DNA of 64,000 nt from Streptomyces cucumeris. Lineage in GTDB: Bacteria > Actinomycetota > Actinomycetes > Streptomycetales > Streptomycetaceae. Positions 48,601-57,731 of the stretch are shown one piece after another. Under the pieces are notes generated by a model. That model was not told the DNA's origin and did not search any database. It saw nothing but the letters and a program-made list of their open reading frames with translations. Each line of letters opens with the position of its first letter. Position 1 is the stretch's first letter. Both the position numbers and the translations under genes were made by a program. The DNA is taken from the NCBI RefSeq assembly GCF_024295805.1, contig NZ_JANCLX010000020.1, forward strand, positions 28,075 to 92,074, in the 5' to 3' direction.

Positions 48601-49602
48601 ATGGCGGCCCCGTTGTCCGGCTCCCACGGCGTCCACGGCACCGACGCGGGGCTGTACGGCCCGAGATCCGTGACATGGCAGCTCCATGGCGATCCCGTGA
48701 TGTGGATCGCTGGGGTGCGCGCCCTGTACCTCCAGGCGCTGCATCCGCTCGCTGTCCGCGGGGTCACCCAGAACTCCGACTTCCGTGAGGACGCCTGGGG
48801 GCGGCTGCTCCGTACCGCGCGGTTCGTCGCCACCACCACCTACGGCACCACCGAGGCCGCCGAGCGCGCCGGGGCCCGGGTCCGCGGTATCCACCGCAGG
48901 CTCTCCCTGACCGATCCCGCCACCGGTGCCCGGCTCGGTGTCGACGAGCCCGAACTGCTGCTGTGGGTGCACTGTGCCGCGATCGACTCCTACCTCCAGG
49001 TGACCCGGCGCTCCGGCTATCCGCTCACCGATGCCCAGGCGGACGCTTACGTCGCGGAGAACACCGAGGCGGCCCGGCTGGTCGGGCTCGATCCGGCGGC
49101 GGTTCCCGGCAGCACCGGGGAGTTGGCCGCCTACTTCCGCGCGGTGCGCCCCCGGCTCGCCGCCACGCGCGAGGCGCGCGAGGTGGACGCCTTTCTGCGC
49201 CGGCCTCCGGTTCACGCCCTGCTGGTCCCGGCGCGCGAGGCGATCTGGGGGCGCTTCGCCGCGCTGGCCTATGCCTCCCTGCCCTCGTACGCCCACGCCC
49301 TGTACGGCCGTCCCGCACCCGCGCCCGCCGTCGTCACCCGGCGGTTGAGGGGGGCAGGCAGGGCGCTGCGCTGCATTCCGCCCAGGGTGCGCTGGCAGCT
49401 CCCGCCCAAACACATCCTGCGCGCCATGGAGCGGCTCGGTCCCGGTACGCGCCCCTCGCCCTACAAACTCCGCAGAAACGCGGCCATACTGGACAGCGGG
49501 GACGGGCCGGTCGCGGCGAGAGGCGCGAGCGGCATCCACGGGGGCGGTGGAAGGGAGCACCTTCCGCCGAAGGCAGGAGAAGAATGGCGGACACCAGGCT
49601 GA
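48601..49602 (+). CDS. MpaB-type oxygenase (DUF2236)
   Basis: 333 residues from an ATG behind AGGAGG. The N-terminal GPRSVTWQLHGDPVMWIAGV, LQALHPLAVRGVTQNSDFRE, and the LLWVHCAAIDSYLQVT motif with its histidines are those of the latex-clearing/MpaB oxygenase superfamily, which binds heme or iron and includes rubber oxygenase Lcp. Substrate unknown; in mycobacteria relatives are linked to lipid or steroid metabolism. Its last 19 nt overlap the kinase gene. Confidence 0.8.
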   Translation: MAAPLSGSHGVHGTDAGLYGPRSVTWQLHGDPVMWIAGVRALYLQALHPLAVRGVTQNSDFREDAWGRLLRTARFVATTTYGTTEAAERAGARVRGIHRRLSLTDPATGARLGVDEPELLLWVHCAAIDSYLQVTRRSGYPLTDAQADAYVAENTEAARLVGLDPAAVPGSTGELAAYFRAVRPRLAATREAREVDAFLRRPPVHALLVPAREAIWGRFAALAYASLPSYAHALYGRPAPAPAVVTRRLRGAGRALRCIPPRVRWQLPPKHILRAMERLGPGTRPSPYKLRRNAAILDSGDGPVAARGASGIHGGGGREHLPPKAGEEWRTPG

Positions 49603-51833
49603 TCAAGGGCCGGTACCGACTGCTCGATCTGATCGGGCGCGGGGGGATGGGCGAGGTGTGGCGGGCGCGGGACGAGGCGCTCGGCCGTCGCGTCGCCGTC
49701 AAGTGCCTCAAACCGCTGGGGCCGCGACACGACGAGGCGATCGGCGATGTGCTGCGGGAGCGGTTCCGGCGCGAGGCGCGGGTTGCCGCGGCGCTCCAGC
49801 ACCGCGGGGTGACCGTGGTCCATGACTTCGGCGAGGACGAGGGCGTGCTCTTCCTCGTCATGGAGCTGCTGGAGGGGCGCGACCTCGGTCGGCTGCTGGA
49901 GGACAACGACCACCGGCCGCTGCCGGTGCCGGACGTCCTGGACATCGCCGGCCAGGTCGCCGCCGCCCTCGCCTACACCCATCAACAGGGCATCGTGCAC
50001 CGCGATCTGAAACCGGCCAACATCATGCGGCTCGCCGACGGCGGGGTGAAGCTCTGCGACTTCGGCATCGCCCGCCCCGGTCACGGCATCGGTCCCACGT
50101 CCCGGCTCACCGGTACCGGTGTGGCCATGGGGACTCCGCACTACATGTCGCCCGAGCAGATCGTGGGCGGTGCCGTCGACCACCGCAGCGATCTGTACTC
50201 ACTGGGCTGTGTGCTGTACGAACTGGCCACCGGGGCACCGCCGTTCGACCTCGGGGACGCGTGGGCGATCCTGGTCGGCCACCGGGACACCGCGCCCGTC
50301 CCGCTCCGGAGCCACCGCCCCGAGCTGCCCGACCGGTTCGAGCGGGTGGTGCTCGATCTGCTCGCCAAGGACCCGGAGTCCCGTCCCCGCGACGCCACCG
50401 ACCTCGCCGAGCGGATCGCGGTGGCGCGGACCGTCCGGTTCCCGGTGGCCGGGGAGCGGGCCGTCCGGGTGCCGGGGCCCCGGCTTCCGGTCTGGGCCGA
50501 GCGGATGACCACCGGCTCCCCGGCGGGCGGCACGGCCGCCGGACGGTCCACCCCGCCGGATCCGCCCGCGGTGCTCACGGGTGCCTGGACCGGCCCCCGT
50601 TCCGTACTGTCGCCCGCTCCGCCGGTGGACCTCGCGGCGGCTGTCCCTTCGGGGGCCGTGGCAGCGCATCCGCCCGTGGCGCCGCTCCACACCCCGGCGC
50701 CGGAGGCCGTCCTGCGGCTCGCTGAGCGTCACCGGGCCGGACTGCGCCTGGGGCGGCTCGGCCGCTGGCGGGAGGCGGCCCGGCTGCACCGCGCGGTGGC
50801 CACCGAGCGCGAACGGCTGCTCGGCCCCGACCACCCCGACACCCTCGCCAGCCGCTACGAGATCGCCTTCGCCCTGGGCCGTCTGGACCACCCCGGCCAG
50901 GCGCTGCGCGGGTACGCCGAGGTCGCGGCGGCCCGTGAACGGGTGCTGGGCCCCGGCCACCCCGATACGCTCGCCGCCCGCCAGGAGACCGCGTTCACCC
51001 TCGGCCGCCTCGGCCACCACACCGAGGCCCACCGGATCTACGCCGCCGTGCTCACCATCCGTGAGCGGACCATGGGCGCCGACCACCCCGACACCCTGCG
51101 CTGCCGCCACAACCTCGCGTTCAACCTGGGGCGTCTGGGCCGCCATCAGGACGCCTACCGGATGGCGTGCGAGGTGGCCGCCGCGCGGGCCCGGGTGCTG
51201 GGCGCCGACCACCCCGACACCCTGGTCACCCGCTCGGAGGTGGCGTACGCCCTCGGGCGGCTCGACCGCTGGGAGGAGGCGCTGGGCGGCTACCGCGAGG
51301 TGGCCGATGCCCGGGCCCGGTCGCTCGGCCCGGACCACCCGGACACCTTCGCCGCCCGCTACGAGGTGGGCATCAGCCTCGGGCGGCTGCACCGCGCGGC
51401 GGAGGCGCTGACGGTCTACCGCGCCCTCGTCGCGGACCGCACCCGTGCCCAGGGCGCCGCGCATCCGGAGACCCTGCGCGCCCGGCATGGCCTCGGTGTC
51501 AACCTCGGCCGCCTCGGGCGCTGGACGGAGGCCCTCGCCGAGGCGCGCGAGGTACGGGCCCTGCGTGAGCGCACCCTCGGCCCGGACCATCCCGACACCC
51601 TGGTCAGCGAACGGGAGGTGGCCGTGGCGCTCGGCTGGCTGGGCCGCTGGTGGGACGCGCTGGCCGGATACCGCCGGGTCGCCCGGGTCCGGGCCCGGGT
51701 GCTGGGGCCCGACCACCCCGACACGGTGGCCGGCCGCGCCGATGAGTCCCACTGCCTGGAGCAACTGGGCCGCCGTCCCGCACCCATGGCCCCCCACCAC
51801 CCCACGACCACCGAACACCGCGCCTACGGCTGA
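49584..51833 (+). CDS. Ser/Thr protein kinase with C-terminal TPR array
   Basis: 749 residues. Kinase domain (about 10-285): glycine loop LIGRGGMGEVWRA, Lys40, catalytic HRDLKPAN (His139-Arg140-Asp141), DFG (Asp159) and APE-equivalent SPEQIV. A Pro/Ala linker (about 285-385) has no clear membrane helix, so the kinase is probably cytoplasmic. Eight tandem 42-residue kinesin-light-chain-like TPR units, each marked by G-x-x-HP(D/E)T, fill residues about 385-735. The ATG at 49584 overlaps the upstream gene by 19 nt. TPRs likely select the substrate. Confidence 0.88.
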   Translation: MADTRLIKGRYRLLDLIGRGGMGEVWRARDEALGRRVAVKCLKPLGPRHDEAIGDVLRERFRREARVAAALQHRGVTVVHDFGEDEGVLFLVMELLEGRDLGRLLEDNDHRPLPVPDVLDIAGQVAAALAYTHQQGIVHRDLKPANIMRLADGGVKLCDFGIARPGHGIGPTSRLTGTGVAMGTPHYMSPEQIVGGAVDHRSDLYSLGCVLYELATGAPPFDLGDAWAILVGHRDTAPVPLRSHRPELPDRFERVVLDLLAKDPESRPRDATDLAERIAVARTVRFPVAGERAVRVPGPRLPVWAERMTTGSPAGGTAAGRSTPPDPPAVLTGAWTGPRSVLSPAPPVDLAAAVPSGAVAAHPPVAPLHTPAPEAVLRLAERHRAGLRLGRLGRWREAARLHRAVATERERLLGPDHPDTLASRYEIAFALGRLDHPGQALRGYAEVAAARERVLGPGHPDTLAARQETAFTLGRLGHHTEAHRIYAAVLTIRERTMGADHPDTLRCRHNLAFNLGRLGRHQDAYRMACEVAAARARVLGADHPDTLVTRSEVAYALGRLDRWEEALGGYREVADARARSLGPDHPDTFAARYEVGISLGRLHRAAEALTVYRALVADRTRAQGAAHPETLRARHGLGVNLGRLGRWTEALAEAREVRALRERTLGPDHPDTLVSEREVAVALGWLGRWWDALAGYRRVARVRARVLGPDHPDTVAGRADESHCLEQLGRRPAPMAPHHPTTTEHRAYG

Positions 51834-51972
51834 CCACCACCGCCTGGGGGCGACGGATGGCCGGGCGCCCGCCGCGCCGGGAACGCTGAGGTCCCGGACC
51901 TCTGCCTCCGCGCCGCCGCGCCCCCGGCGGGGCGGTCTGGTCCCCGGCCGGGGGGCGTGCTAGGGAGAGGGC

Positions 51973-53529
51973 ATGGCTCACCATGAGGCGTACGACGTCG
52001 TCATCGTCGGCGGCGGGCACAACGGGCTGGTCGCCGCCGCCTATCTCGCCCGCGCCGGACGCAGTGTGCTGGTGCTGGAACGTCTGGACCACACCGGGGG
52101 AGCGGCGGTGTCCACCCGGCCGTTCGCCGGGGTGGACGCGCGGCTCTCGCGCTACTCCTACCTGGTCAGCCTGTTGCCCCGGCGGATCGTGGACGACCTG
52201 GGGCTGCGCTTCGCGGTGCGCGGGCGCGCGGTGTCGTCGTACACCCCGGCCGTGCGCGACGGACGCCCGACCGGGCTGCTGGTGGACACCGCGGGCGGCG
52301 GGCGCACCCGGGAGGCGTTCGCGCGGCTGACCGGCTCCGACCGTGAGTTCACCGCGTGGCAGCGCTTCTACGGGATGACTCAGCGCGTCGCCGAACGGGT
52401 CTTCCCGACGCTGACCGAACCGCTGCCGACCCGGGAGGCGCTCCGGTCCCGGATCGCCGACGACGCGGCGTGGGAGGCGCTGTTCGAGCGGCCGGTCGGA
52501 GAGGCGATCGAGGACGCGTTCGAGGACGACCTGGTCCGTGGCGTGGTCCTCACCGACGCGCTGATCGGCACGTTCGCCCATGCCCACGATCCGTCGTTGC
52601 GTCAGAACCGCTGCTTCCTCTACCACGTGATCGGCGGCGGCACCGGCGACTGGGACGTACCGGTCGGCGGGATGGGCGCGCTCACCGACGCGCTCGCGGA
52701 GGCGGCCCGTGCGGCGGGCGCCCGGATCGAGACCGGGCGTGAGGTGACCGCGATCGCCACCGACGGCAGCGCGGCGGAGGTGAGCCACACGGGCGACACC
52801 GGCGAGGGCGTGGCCGCCGCCCGGTATGTGCTGGTGGGCGCCGCGCCACGGGAGCTGGCGCGGCTGCTGGGCGAGGACCCGCCCGCCCCGCCCGCCGAGG
52901 GAGCGCAGCTCAAGGTGAACATGCTGCTGCGGCGGCTGCCCGCGCTGCGCGATCCGGACGCCGATCCGCGCGAGGCATTCTCCGGGACGTTCCATATCGC
53001 CGAGGGGTACGGGGCGCTGGAGGACGCCTACCGGCAGGCCGCAGCGGGGGAGTTGCCGCGCCGTCCGCCGTCGGAGATCTACTGCCACTCGCTCACCGAT
53101 CCGTCGATCCTGGGCCCGGATCTGGCGGCCCGGGGCTATCAGACGCTGACGCTGTTCGGACTGCACACCCCGGCCCGGCTGTTCGCCGAGGACCACGACG
53201 CGAGGCTCGCGACGCTGCTGGAGGCCACACTCGCGGAGCTCGACGGCCATCTCGCCGAGCCGCTGGCGGACTGTCTGGCCACCGACGCCGACGGGATGCC
53301 GTGTATCGAGGCCAAGAGTCCGCTGGACCTGGACCGTGAACTCCGGCTGCCCGGCGGCAACATCTTCCACCGGGACCTGGCCTTCCCCTACGCCCAGGAG
53401 GGCACCGGCCGCTGGGGCGTGGAGACCGGCCACGCCAATGTGCTGCTGTGCGGGGCGGGCGCGGTGCGCGGCGGCGGGGTGAGCGGGATCCCCGGGCACA
53501 ACGCGGCCATGGCCGTGCTGGAGCGCTGA
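51973..53529 (+). CDS. FAD-dependent oxidoreductase, phytoene desaturase/PYROXD2-like
   Basis: 518 residues. The N-terminal dinucleotide motif YDVVIVGGGHNGLVAAAYLA and RAGRSVLVLERLDHTGGAA, and the C-terminal GAGAVRGGGVSGIPGHNAAM, are typical of the CrtI/PYROXD2 amine-oxidase-like family. No carotenoid genes are present, so a carotenoid role is unlikely. It stands 90 nt upstream of the nitronate monooxygenase operon, from which it is separated by a palindromic operator. It is therefore probably a separate transcript, possibly read through. Confidence 0.8.
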   Translation: MAHHEAYDVVIVGGGHNGLVAAAYLARAGRSVLVLERLDHTGGAAVSTRPFAGVDARLSRYSYLVSLLPRRIVDDLGLRFAVRGRAVSSYTPAVRDGRPTGLLVDTAGGGRTREAFARLTGSDREFTAWQRFYGMTQRVAERVFPTLTEPLPTREALRSRIADDAAWEALFERPVGEAIEDAFEDDLVRGVVLTDALIGTFAHAHDPSLRQNRCFLYHVIGGGTGDWDVPVGGMGALTDALAEAARAAGARIETGREVTAIATDGSAAEVSHTGDTGEGVAAARYVLVGAAPRELARLLGEDPPAPPAEGAQLKVNMLLRRLPALRDPDADPREAFSGTFHIAEGYGALEDAYRQAAAGELPRRPPSEIYCHSLTDPSILGPDLAARGYQTLTLFGLHTPARLFAEDHDARLATLLEATLAELDGHLAEPLADCLATDADGMPCIEAKSPLDLDRELRLPGGNIFHRDLAFPYAQEGTGRWGVETGHANVLLCGAGAVRGGGVSGIPGHNAAMAVLER

Positions 53530-53558
53530 ACACCGGGGTGCCACAGATCTGAAGCAGA

Positions 53559-53575
53559 TCTGACGTTCCGTCAGA
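53559..53575. promoter_or_regulatory. TetR-type operator, copy 1
   Basis: TCTGACG-TTC-CGTCAGA, a perfect 7-bp inverted repeat, 44 nt upstream of the nitronate monooxygenase start. The same CTGACG-N3-CGTCAG core is at 59444-59458. Confidence 0.75.
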
Positions 53576-53618
53576 AAAACTCTTCCCTCGTCCGGTCCCC
53601 TGCGGCATCCTGCCGCCC

Positions 53619-54722
53619 ATGAGAACGGAGCTGAGCACACGGCTGGGCGTGGAACACGCCATCTTCGGCTTCACCCCGTTCCCCGCCGTCGCCGCGGCGA
53701 TCACCCGGGCCGGTGGCTTCGGGGTGCTCGGCGCGGTGCGCTACGGCGAGGCCGGGGAGCTGGCCCGCGATCTGGACTGGATGGAGCGGCACACCGACGG
53801 CCTGCCCTACGGTCTGGACGTGGTGATGCCCGCCCGCCAGGTGGCGGGGGTGAGCGAGGCGGACATCGAGGAGATGATCCCCGAGGGGCACCGCCGCTTC
53901 GTGGCGGACACCCTGGCCGGACACGGGGTGCCGGAGCTGCCCGAGGGCGAGGCATCCGGCTGGCGGATCACCGGCTGGCTGGAGAAGGTGGCCCGCAGCC
54001 AGCTCGACGTGGCCTTCGACTACCCCGTCAGACTGCTGGCGAACGCGCTCGGTTCACCGCCCGCCGATGTCATCGACCGCGCCCACGGCCACGGCATCCT
54101 GGTGGCCGCGCTCGCGGGCAGCGCCCGCCACGCCCGCCGTCACCAGGAGGCGGGGGTCGACATCGTCGTCGCGCAGGGCTACGAGGCGGGCGGCCACACC
54201 GGCGAGATCGCCACCATGGTGCTCACCCCCGAGGTGGTGCGCGCGGTGGATCCCCTGCCGGTGCTCGCGGCCGGCGGTATCGGCAGCGGTGAACAGGCCG
54301 CCGCCGGACTCGCGCTCGGCGCCCAGGGCGTCTGGCTGGGCTCGGTCTGGCTCACCACCGAGGAGGCCGGACTGCACTCGGCCGCCCTCACCCGGAAACT
54401 GCTGGCGGCCGGCTCGGGGGACACCGTGCGCTCCCGCGCGCTCACCGGTAAACCCGCCCGCCAGTTGCGCACCGCGTGGACCGACGCCTGGGAGGACCCG
54501 GAGGGACCGGACCCGCTGCCCATGCCGCTCCAGGGGCTGCTGGTCGCCGAGGCGGTCTCCCGCATCCAGAAGTACGAGGTGGAACCGCTGCTCGGCACCC
54601 CGGTCGGCCAGATCGTCGGCCGCATGGAGACCACCCGCAGCGTCCGGGCCGTCGTCGACGACCTGACCCGAGGATTCGAGCGTGCCATCGACCGCATCAA
54701 CCGCATCGCCGGACGGGCGTGA
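53619..54722 (+). CDS. Nitronate monooxygenase-type flavoprotein
   Basis: 367 residues. FMN-binding TIM-barrel of the 2-nitropropane dioxygenase family: GGFGVLGAVRYGE, VVAQGYEAGGHTGEIATMVL, and PVLAAGGIGSGEQAAAGLAL are the phosphate-binding segments. A homologous flavoprotein, Rv3553, sits in the steroid-ring KstR2 regulon of M. tuberculosis, so a steroid role is plausible. It leads an operon with an acyl-CoA synthetase 30 nt downstream, behind a TetR-type palindrome. Confidence 0.85.
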   Translation: MRTELSTRLGVEHAIFGFTPFPAVAAAITRAGGFGVLGAVRYGEAGELARDLDWMERHTDGLPYGLDVVMPARQVAGVSEADIEEMIPEGHRRFVADTLAGHGVPELPEGEASGWRITGWLEKVARSQLDVAFDYPVRLLANALGSPPADVIDRAHGHGILVAALAGSARHARRHQEAGVDIVVAQGYEAGGHTGEIATMVLTPEVVRAVDPLPVLAAGGIGSGEQAAAGLALGAQGVWLGSVWLTTEEAGLHSAALTRKLLAAGSGDTVRSRALTGKPARQLRTAWTDAWEDPEGPDPLPMPLQGLLVAEAVSRIQKYEVEPLLGTPVGQIVGRMETTRSVRAVVDDLTRGFERAIDRINRIAGRA

Positions 54723-54752
54723 CCGGACGGGCGTGAGGAGGGCGAAGGACCG

Positions 54753-56312
54753 ATGAGCGAGATTCCGCACGGCTTCTGGGCCCAGGCCGCACAGGAGCCG
54801 GACCGTACCGTCCTGGTGGCTCCCGACGGCGAGGAGTGGACCGCGGGCCGGTTGCACACCGCGTGCAACCGGCTGGTCGGCGGGTTGCGCGCGGCCGGGC
54901 TGCGGCGCGGTGACGCGTTCGCCGTCGTGCTGCCCAACGGGCCCGAGTTCCTCACCGCCGCGCTGGCCGCCACCCAGGCCGGGCTGTACCTCGTCCCCGT
55001 CAACCACCATCTGGTCGGCCCCGAGATCGCCTGGATCGTGGCCGACTCCGGCGCCAAGGTGCTGATCGCCCACGAACGGTACGCCGACCGCGCCACCGCC
55101 GCCGCGGACCAGGCCGGGCTGCCCGCCGAACGCCGCCACGCGGTGGGGCACATCGAGGGCTTCCGCCCGTACGCCGCCCTGCTCAACGGCCAGTCGGGGG
55201 AACCGCCCGCCGACCGTGAACTGGGCTGGGTGATGAACTACACCTCCGGCACCACCGGCCGCCCGCGCGGTATCCGGCGTCCGCTGACCGGAAAGCTCCC
55301 CGAGGAGAGCCACCTCGGCGGATTCCTCCGCATCTTCGGCATCGTGCCGCGCGCCGAGGAACCCGACCATGTACATCTGGTGTGCTCACCGCTCTACCAC
55401 ACCGCGGTCCTCCAGTTCGCGGCCTCCTCCCTGCATATCGGCCACCCCCTGGTGGTCATGGACCGCTGGACACCCGAGGAGATGCTGCGGCTGATCGCCG
55501 CCCATCGCTGCACCCATACCCATATGGTCCCCACCCAGTTCCACCGGCTGCTGGCCCTGCCCGAACAGGTGCGCCGCTCCTACGACGTGTCCTCGATGCG
55601 CCACGCCATCCATGGCGCCGCGCCCTGCCCCGACCACATCAAGCGCGCGATGATCGACTGGTGGGGACGGTGCGTGGAGGAGTACTACGCGGCGAGCGAG
55701 GGCGGGGGCGCCTTCGCCACCGCCGAGGACTGGCTCAAGAAGCCCGGCACCGTGGGCAGACCGTGGCCCATCAGCGAACTGGCCGTCTTCGACGACGACG
55801 GTGAGCGGCTCCCGGCCGGTGCGGTCGGCACCGTCTACATGAAGATGAGCACCGGTGGCTTCTCCTACCACCAGGACGAGGGGAAGACCCGCAAGAACCG
55901 CATCGGTGACTACTTCACCGTGGGTGACCTCGGCCTCCTCGACGAGGACGGCTATCTCTTCCTGCGCGACCGCAAGATCGACATGATCATCTCCGGCGGG
56001 GTCAACATCTACCCGGCCGAGATAGAGGCCGCGCTGCTCACCCATCCCGCCGTGGCCGACGCGGCCGTCTTCGGCGTTCCGCACGACGACTGGGGCGAGG
56101 AGGTCAAGGCGGTCGTCGAACCCTCCGAGGGGCATGCACCGGTCCCCGCGCTCGCCGAGGAACTGCTCACCCACTGCGCCCAGCGGCTCGCGGGCTTCAA
56201 ACGCCCCCGGTCCGTGGAGTTCATCGCCGAGATGCCGCGCGACCCCAACGGCAAGCTCTACAAGCGGCGGCTGCGGGAGCCGTACTGGGAAGGTCGTGAG
56301 CGACCCATGTAA
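54753..56312 (+). CDS. Acyl-CoA synthetase (FadD family)
   Basis: 519 residues. Adenylate-forming motifs: P-loop NYTSGTTGRPRGIRRP, YAASEGGG, GDLGLLDEDGYLFLRDRKID, and PNGKLYKRR with the C-terminal catalytic Lys. Short early helices and the substrate pocket region (SPLYHTAVLQFAASSLHIGH) fit bulky-acid FadDs such as those acting on steroid or bile-acid side chains. It follows the nitronate monooxygenase by 30 nt behind a shared operator. The exact acid is unknown. Confidence 0.88.
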   Translation: MSEIPHGFWAQAAQEPDRTVLVAPDGEEWTAGRLHTACNRLVGGLRAAGLRRGDAFAVVLPNGPEFLTAALAATQAGLYLVPVNHHLVGPEIAWIVADSGAKVLIAHERYADRATAAADQAGLPAERRHAVGHIEGFRPYAALLNGQSGEPPADRELGWVMNYTSGTTGRPRGIRRPLTGKLPEESHLGGFLRIFGIVPRAEEPDHVHLVCSPLYHTAVLQFAASSLHIGHPLVVMDRWTPEEMLRLIAAHRCTHTHMVPTQFHRLLALPEQVRRSYDVSSMRHAIHGAAPCPDHIKRAMIDWWGRCVEEYYAASEGGGAFATAEDWLKKPGTVGRPWPISELAVFDDDGERLPAGAVGTVYMKMSTGGFSYHQDEGKTRKNRIGDYFTVGDLGLLDEDGYLFLRDRKIDMIISGGVNIYPAEIEAALLTHPAVADAAVFGVPHDDWGEEVKAVVEPSEGHAPVPALAEELLTHCAQRLAGFKRPRSVEFIAEMPRDPNGKLYKRRLREPYWEGRERPM

Positions 56313-56343
56313 CCATGGGTAAAGCAGCCGTATCCTCTGCCCC

Positions 56344-57033
56344 ATGCACACACTTGACAGCGTCGAGGTGGACGGGATCGAGCTGGTGTACCGGGTGTGG
56401 GGCGCGGCGGGCGCCCCGCCGGTCCTGCTGCTGCACGGTCTCGGCGAGGGCGGCGTCGACTGGCTCACCGTCGCGCCGCGGCTCGCCGAGGGCCGCCGGG
56501 TGTACGCGCTCGACCTGCGGGGCCACGGGACGAGCGACTGGCCGGGGGAGTACGCGCTCGGGCCGGTGCGGGACGATGTCGCCGGCTTCCTGGCCGCCCT
56601 CGGTCTGACCTCCGTCACCGTGATCGGACACTCCTACGGCGGGGTGGTCGCCTACCTCCTCGCCCAGCGCCATCCGCACCTGGTGGAACGGCTGGTGCTG
56701 GAGGACGCCCCGCCCCTGCTGCCCCAGGACCCACCGCTCCCGGTGCCGCCGCGCCCCGCGGGGCGGCTGGTCTTCGACTGGGCCGTGAAGACCCAGTTCA
56801 CCGAGGCCCGCAACGCCCCCGACCCGGCCTGGACGGAGGGGCTTTCGGCCATCACCGCCCCGACCCTGGTGATCGGCGGCGGACCGGCCAGCCACATCCC
56901 GCAGTCGCTGCTGGCCGATATGGCCGAGCGGATACCCGACTGCCGTCTGGTGACCATCGACGCGGGTCATCTCGTCCACCAGGAGCGTCCGGAGGAGTTC
57001 CTGGCCGCCGTCGGCGCGTTCCTGGAACCGTGA
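56344..57033 (+). CDS. Alpha/beta hydrolase
   Basis: 229 residues. HGLGEGG oxyanion region, nucleophile elbow GHSYGG with Ser97, and the late DAGHLVHQERP histidine complete a typical triad. No signal peptide. It begins 31 nt after the acyl-CoA synthetase and probably belongs to the same operon. It could be a thioesterase or lactone/ester hydrolase acting on the same substrates. Confidence 0.83.
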   Translation: MHTLDSVEVDGIELVYRVWGAAGAPPVLLLHGLGEGGVDWLTVAPRLAEGRRVYALDLRGHGTSDWPGEYALGPVRDDVAGFLAALGLTSVTVIGHSYGGVVAYLLAQRHPHLVERLVLEDAPPLLPQDPPLPVPPRPAGRLVFDWAVKTQFTEARNAPDPAWTEGLSAITAPTLVIGGGPASHIPQSLLADMAERIPDCRLVTIDAGHLVHQERPEEFLAAVGAFLEP

Positions 57034-57082
57034 CGGCGTGCCGGGACAATGGCGTCGAGTCCCCTGCCGAGGAGGTCCTTCC

Positions 57083-57721
57083 GTGCGACCGTTCCCGTCC
57101 GCCCCGCGCCGCGCGCTCATCGCGGCCGTCACCACCGCACTGCTGGCCACGGGCGTCACGGGTGCCACCGGCGCCGTCGCGGCCCCGGCCGCCACCGCGC
57201 GGGACCGTACCGCCGCCGCACCGTCCCGGCTGCTGCCGCTGGTGGAGCGGTCCGCCGAGCGGCTGCTGACCGCGGACGAGGTGGCCGCCGCCAAATGGGG
57301 TACGGACAGCCCGGTGGACGACCCCGCGCGGGAGCGGCAGGTGCTGGAGGACGTGGCCCGCCAGGCCACGGAGCTGGGCGGTGACCCGGCCGCGACGGTA
57401 CGGATCTTCCGCGACCAGATCGAGGCGAACAAGGTGGTGCAGCGCGCCCTCCTCCGCCGCTGGGACGCCGATCCCTCGCGGGCGCCCGCCGAACGCCCCG
57501 ATCTCTCCCGGGTCCGGCGGGAGATCAACCGGATCAACGGCGAACTGGTGCGTGCCATCGCCGACTCGGCCGCCGCACGCACCGCCCCCTCGTGTGCGGG
57601 ACGGCTGGCCGCCGGGGCGCTGGCCACGGTCCGGGAGAAGCGGCTGGACGTCCTGCACACGGCCGCCCTGGCGCGGGCCCTGCCGTCGGTGTGCGCAGAC
57701 GGGACGACCGCCACCCGCTGA
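57083..57721 (+). CDS. Secreted chorismate mutase (AroQ-gamma type)
   Basis: 212 residues from a GTG behind AGGAGG. A signal peptide (residues about 10-40, ending near AVAAPAATA) is followed by an all-helical chorismate mutase domain: ADEVAAAKWGTDSPVDDPAR, FRDQIEANKVVQRALLRRW, and two cysteines (in APSCAG and LPSVCAD) that probably form a disulfide as in secreted M. tuberculosis MtCM. Chorismate to prephenate conversion outside the cytoplasm has no accepted role. It is unrelated to its neighbours. Confidence 0.82.
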   Translation: MRPFPSAPRRALIAAVTTALLATGVTGATGAVAAPAATARDRTAAAPSRLLPLVERSAERLLTADEVAAAKWGTDSPVDDPARERQVLEDVARQATELGGDPAATVRIFRDQIEANKVVQRALLRRWDADPSRAPAERPDLSRVRREINRINGELVRAIADSAAARTAPSCAGRLAAGALATVREKRLDVLHTAALARALPSVCADGTTATR

Positions 57722-57731
57722 GCGGGACCCC

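Noticed and set aside
50815..51750. Regularly spaced DNA repeats that look like a CRISPR or satellite array
   Set aside because: They are the 126-nt coding units of the kinase TPR domain (G-x-x-HPDT), in frame and diverged, with no unique spacers.
51973..53529. Phytoene desaturase role for the FAD oxidoreductase
   Set aside because: No phytoene synthase or other carotenoid gene is present, and the family also includes PYROXD2-type enzymes.
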